Shown: positions 30,502 through 42,857 of the stretch, piece by piece | Layout of the letters: each line of letters opens with the position of its first letter | Position numbering within the stretch: the first letter of the stretch is position 1 | Source: Sepioteuthis lessoniana | Lineage: Eukaryota > Mollusca > Cephalopoda > Myopsida > Loliginidae | Reading direction: 5' to 3' | DNA length: 64,000 nucleotides | NCBI GenBank assembly: GCA_963585895.1 | Contig: CAUZXS010004357.1 | Location: 62,001 to 126,000, forward strand | Program-made: the position numbers and the translations under genes | Notes under the pieces: generated by a model | What the model was told of the DNA's origin: nothing | Seen by the model: only the letters and a program-made list of their open reading frames with translations | The model's database searches: none

Positions 30502-30895
30502 GCTTACGCTGATGTGAAAAACTCTAATGAATAATAATAATAATACCCAGCTGACCATAGAATAAAACTGAAAGAATGTGAAAAGAAGGATAAGTACCCC
30601 GACCTTGCTAGAGAATCGAAAAAGCTGTGGAACATGAAAGTAACGATTGTGCCAATTGTGACTGGTGCTTTTGGCACAATAACTAAAGGATTATTAAAAG
30701 GTTTGGAGGACTTGGAAGTTGGCGGACGGGTATAGACAATCCAAATGACAGCATTACTGAGAACGGTCAGAATACTGAGAAGAGTCCTGGAGACTTGAGG
30801 AAACTTGCTGTCACTCAAACTCCAGTGAAAAACCATCAGCTAACACTGATGTGAAAAACTCTAGATGAGTAAATAATAATAATGATAATAATAAT
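30502..30895 (+). mobile_element. Dong-like 3' end with (AAT)n tail
   Basis: A leftover 3' untranslated motif (TACGCTGATGTGAAAAACTC) plus AAT repeats precedes a second copy that begins inside PADHRIKLKECEKKDKY. The second copy continues through WNMKVTIVPIVTGAFGTITK and ILRRVLET to its 3' end at about 30870 and then AATAAT. So two copies are joined at an AAT tail. Confidence 0.78.
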
Positions 30896-31190
30896 AATAC
30901 TTTACAGTGAACTTTCAATCTAGATTGTGGTTAAAAGTACGTACTATCTTTTAATACAAAACTATCACTAACTTATTTTGCTTGTTATATTATAGGTGAA
31001 TAAGTGTCAAGATGCGTTGTTGTAATATTCAATTATAATTGTAATATTACAATCATGCGACTAAAAATTGAAAATCATGGGGGTGGGGAATAGTGTAGAA
31101 CTTGGGGGAACAAATAAGTACTATCACACCAACATATCAAATAGACAGCCTCCCGAGCTTAAATGCGGTTTTATACTTAGTTTATACTGG
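30896..31190 (+). mobile_element. Probable Dong-like 5' leader
   Basis: AGTGAACTTTC follows the AAT tail here and AGTGAACTTTT follows the AAT tail at 42030. This suggests the 5' end of the next copy begins immediately after the tail. Confidence 0.45.
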
Positions 31191-31439
31191 TTAGCATAGT
31201 AAGAATTGTGTCTCTCTCCTTGTGTCGAAGAACCAAAGTCAGAAGTTAATAAACCGTTCGTACCTGAATAGCATTTGTGATTATCATGGTTATAGTATAC
31301 AACATAGCCACATTATACTACTCATGAAAAATGAAAAATTCAGATGTAAATTTTAGACTGATCTGAGTGTCATGATTGGCAGTTGCTCCCTTGATAGTAA
31401 ACATGGTGAACCTAGTCGGCTTTCAGTGAATGTTTGTTT
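31191..31439 (+). repeat. Leader direct repeat, copy 1
   Basis: GTTAGCATAGTAAGAATTGT through AAACATGGTGAACCTAGTCG. Repeated at 31911-32205 with about 90 percent identity. Contains AATAAACCGTTCGTA. Confidence 0.8.
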
Positions 31440-31723
31440 TAAATGTGTAAGTATCCCTTCTTTGTCCCGCTTAAGTATCTGCTTCTGAAAAATACCAGGT
31501 CACATCTAGTATAGCTGTTCTATAATTAAGGAATGTTTTTTTTTTATATTAATCATTTTTCGTTAATTATATTTTATCATTCAGTTTGGTTGGGCACTGG
31601 ACTATTCGGGTTAAGAGTTCAGGTATATAGTCATTGGGTACAGTTTTACACTCGTGCATAAAGGATATGATAATCATCATTTGTCATAATAAACCCCAGA
31701 CAGGAAATGGGCTGGAGCGTGGA

Positions 31724-31731
31724 TGACGTCA
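31724..31731. promoter_or_regulatory. CRE palindrome TGACGTCA
   Basis: Perfect cAMP-response palindrome in a locally GC-richer stretch between the two leader repeats. A role in retrotransposon transcription is inference. Confidence 0.3.
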
Positions 31732-31910
31732 TGCCCGGAAGAGATGGTCCTGAGAATTTGAGAATTTTTAAAAAGAGTCAGTTGAGAAGTTGAGATTGGA
31801 TCATGGAGGCAGAGAGTTGTGTTCTCTACCGTTGAAGATGTAGTTGGGTTTTGTCGGATCTCGAAAAACAGATATCTGAAACATCACAAGATGCGCCGCC
31901 CGTTGGGGAT

Positions 31911-32205
31911 TGTTAGCATTGTAAGAATTGTATCTCTCTCCTCGTGTTGAAGAACCAAAGTCAGAAGTTAATAAACCGTTCGTATCTGAACAATAGAGCC
32001 CGCCTGTATTTGCCAACATTTGTAAATGTATTTGTATCATAGTTGTGATTGTTATGGTTATAGTATACAACATAGCCATATTATACTATTCATGAAAAAT
32101 GACAAATTCAAATGTAAATTTTAGACTGATTTGAGTGTCATGATTGGCAGTTGCTCCCTTGATAGAAAACATGGTGAACCTAGTCGTCTTCCTGTGAATG
32201 TTGGC
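31911..32205 (+). repeat. Leader direct repeat, copy 2
   Basis: Same as 31191-31439, but with an extra 50 bp segment (GCCCGCCTGTATTTGCCAAC) that copy 1 lacks. It leads directly into the Dong-like coding region. Confidence 0.8.
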
Positions 32206-35200
32206 TGATCTGATTTCAGATACATGGACAACGACCAAAGCAATTACTCAACAAAGAGACACTAACTTAGAAAATAGACCAAAGAAGACATCACTGTTAT
32301 TTTTTGAGTAATCAGTCACAAATAGGATATGGAGAGAATGATTGAGATTTGGATAAAATTCATTTGATTTCATATAGGAATCTAAGGGATTGCTGATCAC
32401 GTTAGGATGATAATGAAGAAAAGTTGGTTTTCTGAATTTAAGATAATAGAAATATGTAAACAAATAAATAGGGAAGAATATGAAGAAAATCTTCCAAACT
32501 TAATAGAAACACAAGAGAAAAAGAGCTCATTAATTGAAATGAACCACAAAATAGAGAAAACGGAAGCATCCTACAATCCAACACCACAAAACAAATGCTA
32601 ACGCAAGAAAAGAAGATAATACAAATGTAGATTTAATAAAGAAAATCATGGCCGAAAAGAAGAATATATTACCATTCCTTCGGACCCAAGACTAGAAAAA
32701 AGTCCTTGTAGAAAACGAAAAGTTCAACAAATTATTACCAAATATTTCAACAAAATATCACTGAACTAAACTGGCTAATTTATGCAGGAGCAATATTAGT
32801 CTGTGATAAATTTGTGTTTCCCAAAGTAAGCCTAACAGAAGTAAAAATAAAAGGAATAGCAGAGAGATTAGGCTTGAAGGAGAGGTAAAGAAATTACAAC
32901 AAAAAGTGAGTTCTAAAGAAGGAAAAAACGCGAGATTTAGTTGGTATGTGAAAAGACAAAGACAAAACAGACAAGTCTGACAATGAGACCTGAATGGATA
33001 AATCGAAAGGTATTGGTGAAAGGAGAGAAATTAAAAAGATACCGAGACAAGATAAAGCGAAGGAAATAAAACAGAACATTCCAAAATAATTAAAAAATTC
33101 TTATAACAAGTAGGTGGAGAATCCACGTGACATATCAACAACCATATGCAAAGGGAGCATAACAATTTTGGTGTACAAAATAGAAAGGCTCGATGGATAA
33201 ATAGTATGAAAAATAAATGACAACGACTTGAAACTGGCTATAAGGCAAAAATAGACATTAAAACGATCAGAGACTCTTAAAAAAGTATCGAATTGGAAAA
33301 CAATATGATAGCTTTGATAGATTCCGGTTTAGAAAATTCACGCGTATCCACGATAGTCTGGCTCTTGCATTGGGTAGATCCCTTAAAGGAGCAAAGATAT
33401 GCAAACAGATAACTAAGAGAAAGAGTGCTCTGATCTGGACCCCTCACCCAAAAATAAAAAAAAGCATCCCCCAGCAAATATAGACCAATAAAATGACTAC
33501 TTATGATGTGAAAAGTCCTGACTGTCCAGGTTTTGGAGGAAATGAATTTATCACGAGTGAGTTACGGACTGCTTCTCGAAGTGAACAAGAGGAGCTGAGA
33601 ATTTACTGAAAATTGATCGGCAAATCCTCAAGGAAAGCTGAGAGGCAAAAAATGTAGCCATGATGTGGATTGATTACTAAAAGGCCTACGATATGGTTCG
33701 GCAAAGCTGGATTGTAGACTGTCTAAAAGTATATAAGATAACTGATAAGGTTATAAAAATTCATCGTGGAAGCCATGAAAAACAGGAAAATGGAATTGGT
33801 AGTTAGAGGAAAAATTCTGGGTGAGGTGAAAATACAAAATGGCATCTTTCATGGAGATGCAGTTTTACTATCATTCTTGTAATAGCAATGATGACTCTCC
33901 ATAACATATTCAGAAAATGAACTGTGAGTTACAAATTTACAAGATCGCAAGGAAATATTAAGCTGTTTGCAAAAAACAAATGTAAAAGAACTGAAGACTC
34001 TGATACAAACAATAAGAATATACAACCCGGATAAAGAAATGGAATTTGGCATCGAAATATGTGCCATACACATAATGAAGAATGGAACAAACAAATAATG
34101 GAAGGAATTAAATGAGATTCAAAACGCTTGGAGAAAAGTAAAATTACAAGTACTTAGAAATGTTGGAAGCGGACACCATCAAACAAGTGGAGATGAAAAG
34201 AAAAAAGAAGAGAGTACCATAGACAAACGATAAAACTTCTCAACACCAAGCTTTGTAGCAGAAATCTCATCAAAGGAATTACCACCTGTACTGTCCCTCT
34301 TGTAAAATATTCGGGACCATCCTTAAAATGGAAAGAGGAAGAACTCAGACAGACAAGATGACAAAAATGTTGTGAACAACACATAAGGTTTTACACCCGA
34401 GAGATGACAAAGAAAGTCTCTAAGTTCCAAGAAAAGAAGGAAGAAGAGGACTCGCCAAGTTTCAAGATAGTTGTCTATGCATCAATTCGAGGACTCAAAA
34501 TCAACATTAAAAAGAGCAAAGAAAGATTAATTGCAGCAACCGGTCTCCTTGATATGGCTACGGAAAGGAAACCATAAAAGAGAAAATCTCTTCTAATAGC
34601 ACCACAAAACAACCAATCATAATTAAGTAAAAATGGATAATACGCAACAGAAGTAGTGTCAGTTTTGTTGTGATAGAGACGTAACAATTAATCCCATAAT
34701 AAGCGAATGTTGCAAACTAGCACAAAATTATTGTACGACTATATACGACTGAGTGAGGAAGGAGATAAACTAGGTTTTGTGCAAGTGATTGAAATTTGAC
34801 CATACTGCCAAATTGTTCATCCACAAACCAGAATCTGTCATGAAGAATGACACGCGCAAAATTCTCTCGTATTCGATATATAAACAGATCACCTAATCCA
34901 GGCCAGTCCTAATGATAAGTAAGTAAAATTGGTGATCTTAATCCAGGTAATACTAAGGCACCCTTTTCAATAGCTACAACACTGAGGTGTAGGGGAGGGC
35001 GCTATTCCATTCTCTGGATTGCCCTACTTTGCCCTCGATCCTTACCTTATAATGCTGGTGTTAAGCAAGGCAGCATAAAGTACCATTTTTGAGTCTTTGG
35101 TATGACTCGACAAGGTATTGAACCTAGGTCTTCCGGGCCATTGGCGAACATTCTACTCATTAGTCCTCCTGATAATTAAAAAAATGGGGAACCTGCCGAA

Positions 35201-35540
35201 TTGTAGACTTTGCCGTCCCGGCGAACCACAGAGGAAAATTAAAGAAAGTGAAAATAGAGATAAGTACTTGGATCTTGCTAGAGAACTAAAACCGGCATGG
35301 AACATGAAAACGACGGCGATATCAGTTGTAATTGGTGCACTTAGAACGATCCCCAAAGTCTTGGAAGGAAGACTGGAAGAATAGAAAAACTGAGGACAAA
35401 TTGAGACCATTCAAATTACAGCAGCATTATAAGATCAACCTGATTACTTCGGATTATCGTGGTGACCTCAAGAGACTTATTGTCGCTCAGATTCCAGTTA
35501 AAGATATCAGCTAACGCTAGTGTGAAAAATTCACAAGCAT
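32206..35540 (+). pseudogene. Dong/R4-like retrotransposon, longest copy, degenerate
   Basis: The order is 5' coding region (32206-33100), reverse transcriptase (33300-34350), zinc-knuckle and endonuclease end (34660-34930), SINE-B interruption, and 3' end (35165-35535). Recognisable words are WIDY*KAYDMV (RT motif A, 33672), IAMMTLHNIFRK, and after the SINE IVDFAVPANHRGKLKESENR-like text. The YMDD box is missing: the sequence jumps from SRSQGNI-type text straight to KLFAKN near 33955. Many stops and frameshifts throughout. In live elements of this type one ORF would encode reverse transcriptase plus restriction-like endonuclease. Confidence 0.72.
34916..35163 (-). mobile_element. SINE-B inside the Dong-like copy
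   Basis: It starts AAGTAAAATTGGTGATC and ends with the reversed tRNA head near ACATTCTACTCATTAG. AGTCCTAATGATA (about 34902-34915) and AGTCCTCCTGATA (about 35162-35174) form an imperfect 13 bp target duplication. Confidence 0.8.
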
Positions 35541-36247
35541 AATAAAAATAGTAATAAAAATGTGAGAAGCTTTTTCCACTCTTATTTTAAGAGCAATCTG
35601 ATGCCAGGATGATAGAGGAAACGGTTGATATGTATCTGGACAGAATTCACTAAATCTGATTCAAGTCAGGGAATTGCTGACCAAGAGATTTTCATTTTAA
35701 AGAAAAGTTTTTTTTCTGACGTTGAAAAACTTAAAGTCTGTGGTCAACTAAATAATGAAGATACTCAAAGAGATCCTCAGAAATGAGTTAATACTCTAAA
35801 TATTGAATACCAAACAATCACAGACAACATCAATGTTTGCACAAAAATGAGTGAACGGAAGATTGCATTACGATTTTTAAGGAATCAAGACTAGTAGAGA
35901 CCGAAAAAATGAATTATTGAAATATATACCAACGGACAATATCACTGAACTGAATTGGTTAATTTCTGCCGGAGGGAAAATAGTTGGGGATAAAATAGAC
36001 ATTCCCTGGATGAACCCGAAAAGAAATACAAAACCTGGATAGGAAATACGGATAGGACAAATAAAGATGTGACTAGTGAAACAGCTAAAGAAAATAAAAT
36101 TCACAAGAACCCAACGAAATGAAAAGATCCTAAAATGACAACGGCAGATATGTCTGATAACGCAACTGGAAGAAATAGATCGAAGAAAGTGGGGAGACTC
36201 AAAAGATACTGGTATAGGATTAAACAATACAAACGAAACAGGACCAG

Positions 36248-36437
36248 CCAAGACGGCTGGGCCTATAAGATATATAGATTGCATCTCTGCAGAGACACCC
36301 CTATCAACAAGTCTCCTGCATATGACACTAAACAATCTGAATGTAAGGCGCCAGTCTTGGAGCTTTGGAGAATAGGGAAAATCACATCATTGCCATCGTT
36401 CCCAGGTCAACTTCCCAGGTCAACTTTTAACCGGAAA
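36248..36437 (+). repeat. Family E head in Dong-like copy
   Basis: CCAAGACGGCTGGGCCTATA to CCCAGGTCAACTT, with a 15 bp local duplication at its end. Confidence 0.7.
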
Positions 36438-36439
36438 TA

Positions 36440-36865
36440 GCTGATTGGCTGGGTTTTTTGTTTTGTTTCTCAGCGTATCAACCCTTTTCGTGTCATTTAA
36501 CACCGAATTAAGTCAAAAGTTTCAAACAATTCAGTTTAGTATAATTTTTTTGTTTATTCACATTTAAATGACAAAACAGTTCCATTTCAAACAATTCAGT
36601 TTAGCATAAGGACGCAGTTTAAATACAAAGTTAAATGTAAAAAAAAGCTAATTTCAAACAATTCAGTTTAGCGTAATGATAGCTTAGTTCTATTTGACCC
36701 ATACATAGAACCCTATCAGGTATTACCACTCCGGGTCAGAGTGGACTTAGGAACGATGGCAGTGTACGGGTACTCCGTATTCCCCAAAGCCCCAGAATTA
36801 CTGAAGTCTCGCCATCAGATTGTTTAGCGTCATATCCTGGACACTCGTTTGAGGAGTCTTGTTTG
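36440..36865 (-). mobile_element. Family E, opposite orientation
   Basis: Minus strand: head at 36865-36710, minisatellite units (AAACAATTCAGTTTAGCATA on plus) and a diverged terminal part near 36465-36520. It forms an inverted pair with the E head at 36248. Confidence 0.7.
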
Positions 36866-36937
36866 AAAGATAAAAAATTAAAATTTTCATATGTACGGAT
36901 ATCTATTTCCCCTTACTATATATGTATTAACCTGATT

Positions 36938-36990
36938 CGGCATTAAACAGCTTACAATCGTTGATATCTCATAAAACCAAACCAAACCAG
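36938..36990 (+). repeat. Family E 3' end, solo
   Basis: GGCATTAAACAGC with GTTGATATCTCATAAAACC and CCAAA tail. Confidence 0.6.
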
Positions 36991-38485
36991 CCAGGACATT
37001 CCAAAATAAGAAAAGAAAATTCGACCTACAAATTGGTGGATATGGCACATACACAAATCAACAATGTATGCAAAAAATAACAACAACAAAAAAAGAAAAC
37101 CAACAATTTTTGAGTAAAATATGAAAGATGAAAAATTATTACGGAAGTGCTGAATGTTTAAATAATATAAAAAAAAAGCAAGAACCCCCAAAAACGAAAC
37201 AAAAAGAACAACAAAAAACAGAACTTGAAAAGGCCCTAGGGTTAGCATGCACCTGCCCTCGCTAAAAGCAACTCTCAAGAAAATACCAACTTAGAAATCC
37301 CCGAGCCACGATGGAATTCATGGATTGTAGTTTGAAAAAATCACGTCCATTCCTGTCTGACTGGCTTTCCAAGTGAGTAAATTCTCACAAGAAGCAAGGA
37401 TGTTGAAAGGAAAAACCACATGGATACAGACTCTGGATACAGACCCCCTGATAAAAGGGATGGTCCACTGCAACTATAGACCTATAAAAATCTTGACTGC
37501 ATAAATAAAGGAAAAACTCGTTTATATGTAGAAAAATAAAAAAAGATGCCACATTGAAGAAGAACAAAAGACCTACTATATTCAAAGAAGACAAAAGGAG
37601 ACAGAAAAATATCACCATAGCATGGATTAACTACAAGATATTGTGCCGCAAATTTGAACGATTGAGTGTTTAAAAATATCCAAAATCATAAAGTATTTTA
37701 CGAATTCCAAAGAAAAATGGAGTCTAGAAGTGACATTTGGAGGATAAACAATAGCACAGATGAAAATCCAAAGAGATATCATTCAGGGAGACTTACTTTC
37801 ATCATTACTATTCGATTTGAAATGATGCCACTCAATTACGTATTTAGAAAATGCAAGTGAAATTAGAAATTGACTAAATCAGAAGATTAATCATCTGTAC
37901 ACAGACGACATCAAGCTGTCTGCAAAAAAATGAAAAAAAAAAAATAGGAGACCCAGGCATAAGCAATAAGAATATACAGCCAGGAGAAAGGAATGGAATT
38001 CGGCATAGAAAAATGAGCTGTGTCTATAATGAGAGTGATATAAGACAAAAAGCAGGAGGAACAAAACCACAAAGTTATGAAAGGATTTGAACGCTTGGAG
38101 AAAAGGAAACTTTCAAGTACTTGAAAGCGGACACCACTCATAAAACGGAGGCTAAGGAAAAAATTAGAAAAGATTGTCTCAGAAGAATGAGAAAGCTTCT
38201 CGGAACCAAACAGTTTTGTATAAATCTCATCAAAGGGATAAACACCTGGGTAGCTCCCCTTGTAAGATTCATAGGACTGTTTTTAAAATGGCCAAGTGAG
38301 GAATCCAGACCAAAGGACAAAAAAGTTGATGTCTATGCACGAACCTTTACATCCTAGAGATGACATAGACATAATGTATGTGCTAAGAAATGAAGAAGGA
38401 AGATCATTAAGGACAGCGCTACTGCATCAACATAATGACCCACAGTCTACATTAAAAAGAGCAAAGAGACATTATTTACAGCAGA

Positions 38486-39002
38486 CAATAATCATCATCA
38501 TTATGTCACGCTGCCAGCATGGATATCTATGACCTTTTGCCGTCGCCCGTCTCTATCGTCCATTGCTCCCTGGAGGTCTTCAAGCTTATATCCTGTATCA
38601 GCACGGAGGTGTTGTTGATAGGTTCTAGCTAGTCGTCCTGCCTTTGTTCATCCATATGAAGGGGTTCCCTGGAGTACATCGCTCACGGGCTCGTCCCTAC
38701 TTCTCCAGCAGTGTCCCGTATGTCTGGTTCGTCTAACTTAGATAGTTTCCGTGATGGGTGGTGACTTGCCATGCAGCTGCTGTTGTTGTGTGGGGTGTTG
38801 CCTCTAAGATTTTTCAATGTTGCTCGCAATATTCTTGTGTAATTGCTGTCAAGCTTTTTCTCCAGCCCTTTACTTAGTATCCATGTAGTGCATCCATATA
38901 GCAGTATCGACACGACCGCTGCTTAAAAAAAAACTGTTTTATTTTATGGGTCAGGTCTGACTTCCATATGACCGATAGCCTATCGATGGTTGTCGATGCC
39001 TT
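38486..39002 (-). mobile_element. RTE-like LINE 3' end inside the Dong-like series
   Basis: Minus strand ends in (ATG)n, then GGATATCCATGCTGGCAGCG upstream. It encodes SILLYGCTTWILSKGLEKKL, NYTRILRATL and RTRHAGHC-like text in shifting frames. Older and more mutated than the 4232 and 17261 copies; no clear target duplication. Confidence 0.75.
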
Positions 39003-39885
39003 TAAATAAAAAAAGAAGCAAAAATGAAGAAACAGAAACGGTAAGAAAAAACAATGTATGGGTATTTCAAGCTACAAACTTGTAATATTGCGCACTAGAA
39101 GACATTGACATATCTAAGAAAGCAAAATCTATTAAGAGAAACTTAATCTCTAGTTATTGCAGCACAAAACAACGCCCTAAAAACCAATTATGTTAAAGCG
39201 AGAATTAAGAAACGACAGGTTATGTGGAGAAAAAGATGAAACGGTTTATCATATAGTGAGCGAATTCAGTGAGCAAGTACAAAAAGAGTAAAAAACGAAG
39301 ACGTGATTGAGCGGGTAAGATGATCTCCTGGGAACTGTGCAAGAGATCGACATTTGACATACTATCAAATGGTGTATGCACAAACCTGAATCTTTCCTAG
39401 AAAATGAGACACGTAAAAATTCTCAGGGATTTTCAGATATAAAGGGGTCACCTAATCCGGCCATCAGACCAGTCCCAGTTATGATAAACATAATAAAGGA
39501 GAAAAAGAAAGAGAACTTGATGTCTAGTGGATTTTGCCATTCCGGTGGACCACGGTAAAAATTTAAAATAGTGAAAAGATAGACAAATCCACAAATCTTG
39601 CCAGAAATCTAAAAAAAAAAAAAGTGGAAAATAAGGATGACGGTAATACCAAGAAATGGTTTCGCTTAGAAAGTACTCCAAAGACTTTGAAGAAAGACTG
39701 GAACAATTGCGAATTAAGGGAAGAATTGAAACCAAACAGACTACAGAATTATCTAGACTGGCCAGAGTACTGAGGAAAGTTCTTGAGACCTGAGGATACA
39801 TGCTGCCAGTCAGACTCCAGTAAAAGACCACCAGCAGACGCTGATGAGTAAAACTCCCAAGATATAATAATAATGATAATAATAA
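39003..39885 (+). mobile_element. Dong-like 3' half
   Basis: It includes a zinc-knuckle/endonuclease end with CMHKPESFLENETRKN, SDIKGSPNPAIRPVPVMI and the terminal block with A-run frameshifts. It ends GATGAGTAAAACTC and then AATAATAATGATAATAAT. Confidence 0.65.
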
Positions 39886-41640
39886 CAATGATAGCAAGAC
39901 CAGACGGAAAAATCTAGCTATGGGCTGGGTTGACTACAAAAAGACATATGATATGGTTACGCAAAGCTGGATAATAAACTGCCTCAAAATCTACAAAATA
40001 TCACATGAAGTCATAAACTTTATCAAGAAAACCATGAAAACCTGGAGAGTGGAATTGACAGCAGGGAGAAGAAGCTTAGCTGAAGCAAAGATCCAAATCG
40101 GTATTTTTTAAGGAGATGCACTATTATCCTTACTACTCATAATTACTAATGATGCCACTTAACCGCATACTCAGAAAACGCACTGCCGAATACAAACTTA
40201 GTAGATCGCAGGAAAAAAACAATCACCTAATGTACATGTACAGGGGTGTCCTCGTGGTGTAATGGTTAAAGCGATGAACTGCGGAATCGTAGTACGCGAG
40301 TTCGTACTCCAGTCGCGCTATTACGTTCACTTTCGGGCAAATACCCTTGGGAAAGGTATGAACCCCCTTATTCTCCCTCCAGCTATGGGTAAATAGTAGG
40401 ACGGACTAGGTTCTTCAGCCTTGGTGAGGCAACTAGTCTAGGAGAAGGAAAACTCTGAATTCAAACCTGTTAAACTCCGCTTAAAAATTGACCTTGTGTC
40501 ATATCCTGCCCGAGCGGAGGGGTTGGTAAATAGTACCTAATGTACATGGATGACATCAAACTATTTGCAAAAAATGAAAAAGAACTGGAAACTCTAATAC
40601 ACGCCGTTAGAATACACAGTCAGGACATAGGAATGGAGTTTGGCAGAGAAAAATGTGCAATGCTTGTAATGAAAAGTGGCAAACGACATATAACTGACGG
40701 AATGGAACTACCAAATCAAGACAAGATTAGAACGCTCGGAGAAAAAAGGAAACCTACAAATACTTGGGCATCTTGGAGGCTGACATCATCAAACAAGTGG
40801 AAATGAAAGACAAAATTCAAAAAGAATATTGCAGGAGAACTAAAAAACTACTCGAGACAAAACTCTCTAACAGAAACCTTATCAAAGGAATAAATACCTG
40901 GGATGTACCCTTCGTTAGATATTCCGGACCCTTTTTGAAATGGAGTAAAGATGAACTAAAACAAATGGACCGAATAACAAGAAAACTAATGACAGTGCAT
41001 AAGGCACTACATCTCAGAGGCAACGTAGACAGACTATATGTATCAAGAAAAGAGGGAGGAAGAGGACTTGCTAGCATTGAAAACAGTATTGACGCATCGA
41101 TACAGCGACTCGAAGACTACATGGAAGAACACGAAGGAGAACTTATTACAGCCATCAGAAACGATACTGACCACACAATGGACAACAGAATGACAATAAC
41201 TAGGAAACAAAAATGGGAAGAAAATTAACTCTATAGGCGTTTTAAACGACTTATAAAGAACATCTCACACGACAGAACCTGGACATGGCTAAGAAAAGGA
41301 AACTTTATTAGAGAATCAGAATATTGCCAATTAGCAGCACAAAACAACGCCATAAGAACCAGTCATATCAAAACGAGAATAGATAAGACGCAACAAAATA
41401 GCAAATGTAGGCTAGGTGATGACCAATTGTGATTGGTGCTTTTGGTACAGTACCTGAATGATTAATAAAGGGACTGGAGGACTTGGAAGTTAGCGGACGG
41501 GTGGAGACCATCCAAACTACAACGTTATTGAGAACTGCCAGAATACTGAGAAGAGTCCTGGAGACTTGAGGAGACTTGCTGTCACTCAAACTTCAGTGAA
41601 AGACCATCAGCTAAAACTGATGTGAAAAACTGAGTAAATA
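39886..41640 (+). pseudogene. Dong-like reverse transcriptase copy, best preserved
   Basis: It begins just after AAT repeats. RT motif A is GWVDYKKTYDMV; motif B GIFQGD is GIF*GD because of a TAA at 40109-40111. Motif C is LMYMDDIKLFAKN and is interrupted by a SINE-A. The thumb-like region reads KYLGI (frameshifted near 40745), LIKGINTWDVPFVRYSGPFL and GGRGLASIENSIDASIQRLE. Another stop (CAA to TAA) follows QKWEEN near 41228. The zinc-knuckle start KCRL (41400) is joined by deletion to the terminal block, removing the endonuclease. Confidence 0.85.
40239..40534 (+). mobile_element. SINE-A in the YMDD codons of a Dong-like RT
   Basis: Complete SINE-A, second subfamily (GTGTCCTCGTGGTGTAATGG, TACGCGAGTTCGTACTCC). 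A 14 bp perfect duplication ACCTAATGTACATG is at 40225-40238 and 40535-40548; these codons specify L-M-Y-M of the catalytic box. Confidence 0.95.
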
Positions 41641-42030
41641 ATAATAATAATAGTAACGAAAAAAGAAAATTTGCAAAATTATGGACTTTGCTGTTCCGGC
41701 TGACCACAGAATAAAACTGAAGGAATATGAAAAGAAGGATAAGTACCTCAACCTTGCTAGAGAATTGAAAAAAAACTATGGAACATGAAGGTGACAATTA
41801 TACCAATCGTGATTGGTGCTTTTGGTACAGTAACTAAAGGAGTATTAAATGGCCTGGAAGACATGGAAGTTGGAGGACGAATGGAGACCATCCAAACTAC
41901 GGCGCTATTGAGAACGGCCATAATACTGAGAAAAGTCCTGGAGACTTGAGGAGACTTACTGTCATTCAAACTCCAGTGAAAAACTATCAGCCAAAATTGA
42001 TGTGAAAAAAACTCTCAATGAGTAAATAAT
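41641..42030 (+). mobile_element. Dong-like 3' end
   Basis: After AATAATAATAATAGTAACG the copy starts within KKRKFAKL, passes PADHRIKLKEYEKKDKY-like text and MKVTIIPIVIGAFGTVTK, and ends GAGTAAATAATAATAA. Joined head to tail to both neighbours. Confidence 0.8.
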
Positions 42031-42735
42031 AATAAGTGAACTTTTTCTTGGTAGTCACTTTTGAGATTGGAGCACAGATATTAATCGTGCCCTGGGTCTG
42101 GTGGCATAGCCGCAATATACTACCCATAAAAAATTACAAATGAAGATATAACTCAATGTATGACGAAGGAAACAATTATAGGTATCAGGATCAGCGTGCG
42201 GTTCATTGATAGCTAACATGGGGGACCCTTATTAGTATCCAGTGAATCTTGGCTATTTTAATTTCAGGTATACAAAGAACGACTAAAGCAACTTCTCAAC
42301 TCAGAGACACTAGCGGGAAAATGGACTAGAGAAGATAACAAAAATGTACTTCACTGTTATTTTAAGAACCACCTGACACAAAGAGGCTATAGAAAAAGAA
42401 TAATCGACATCTGGGTAGAATCTGCTAGATTTGATACAATAAACCTTGTTGACCAAGTTAGTATGATTTTAAAGTTGTTTTTTTAAATATTAGAATACAA
42501 AATATGCTAATGATTACTGTAATTGGTGCTCTTGGAACGTTTTCCCAAAGGCTTAGAAAAGTGGCTGGAGGAACTGAATATAAGAGAAAGAATCGGGACT
42601 CAAAAGACCACATTATTGTTAAGATCAGCTACAATACTGAGAATAGTCCTGGAGACCTGAGGAGACTTACTTTCAATCCAACTCAAGTGAAAGGTCGTCA
42701 TTTAAAGCTGGTCTGAAAAATTCACGAGGAATTAA
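42031..42735 (+). mobile_element. Dong-like 5' leader joined to 3' end
   Basis: 42031-42470 matches the 5' region at 31300-32420 (for example GGCATAGCCGCAATATACTA and CAACTTCTCAACTCAGAGAC). 42490-42725 is the terminal block (TVIGALGTFSQRL). A large internal deletion joins them, giving a compact non-autonomous-looking derivative. Confidence 0.7.
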
Positions 42736-42819
42736 ATAATATATATCTAAGTGTAATATTAAGTTAATTATGTGTCTTCTATCTATAGTTCAATCGATTT
42801 TTCATATATACACAGCTTA

Positions 42820-42825
42820 CTTTAC

Positions 42826-42857
<32 letters not shown>

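Larger units (their letters stand above)
35550..38485 (+). pseudogene. Dong-like retrotransposon, second long copy, degenerate
   Basis: It follows the previous 3' end after a short (AAT)-like linker. The 5' coding region is recognisable (DNITELNWLISAGGKIVGDK at about 35938-36000). It is then broken by two E insertions. The RT region carries NHLYTDDIKLSAKK, so the catalytic box is Y-T-D-D rather than YMDD, and later LIKGINTWVAPLVRFIG. The endonuclease end is missing; the copy runs into an RTE fragment. Confidence 0.68.

Noticed and set aside
30504..30836. 110-codon minus-strand ORF
   Set aside because: Antisense of the Dong-like 3' end; the plus strand carries the conserved protein words.
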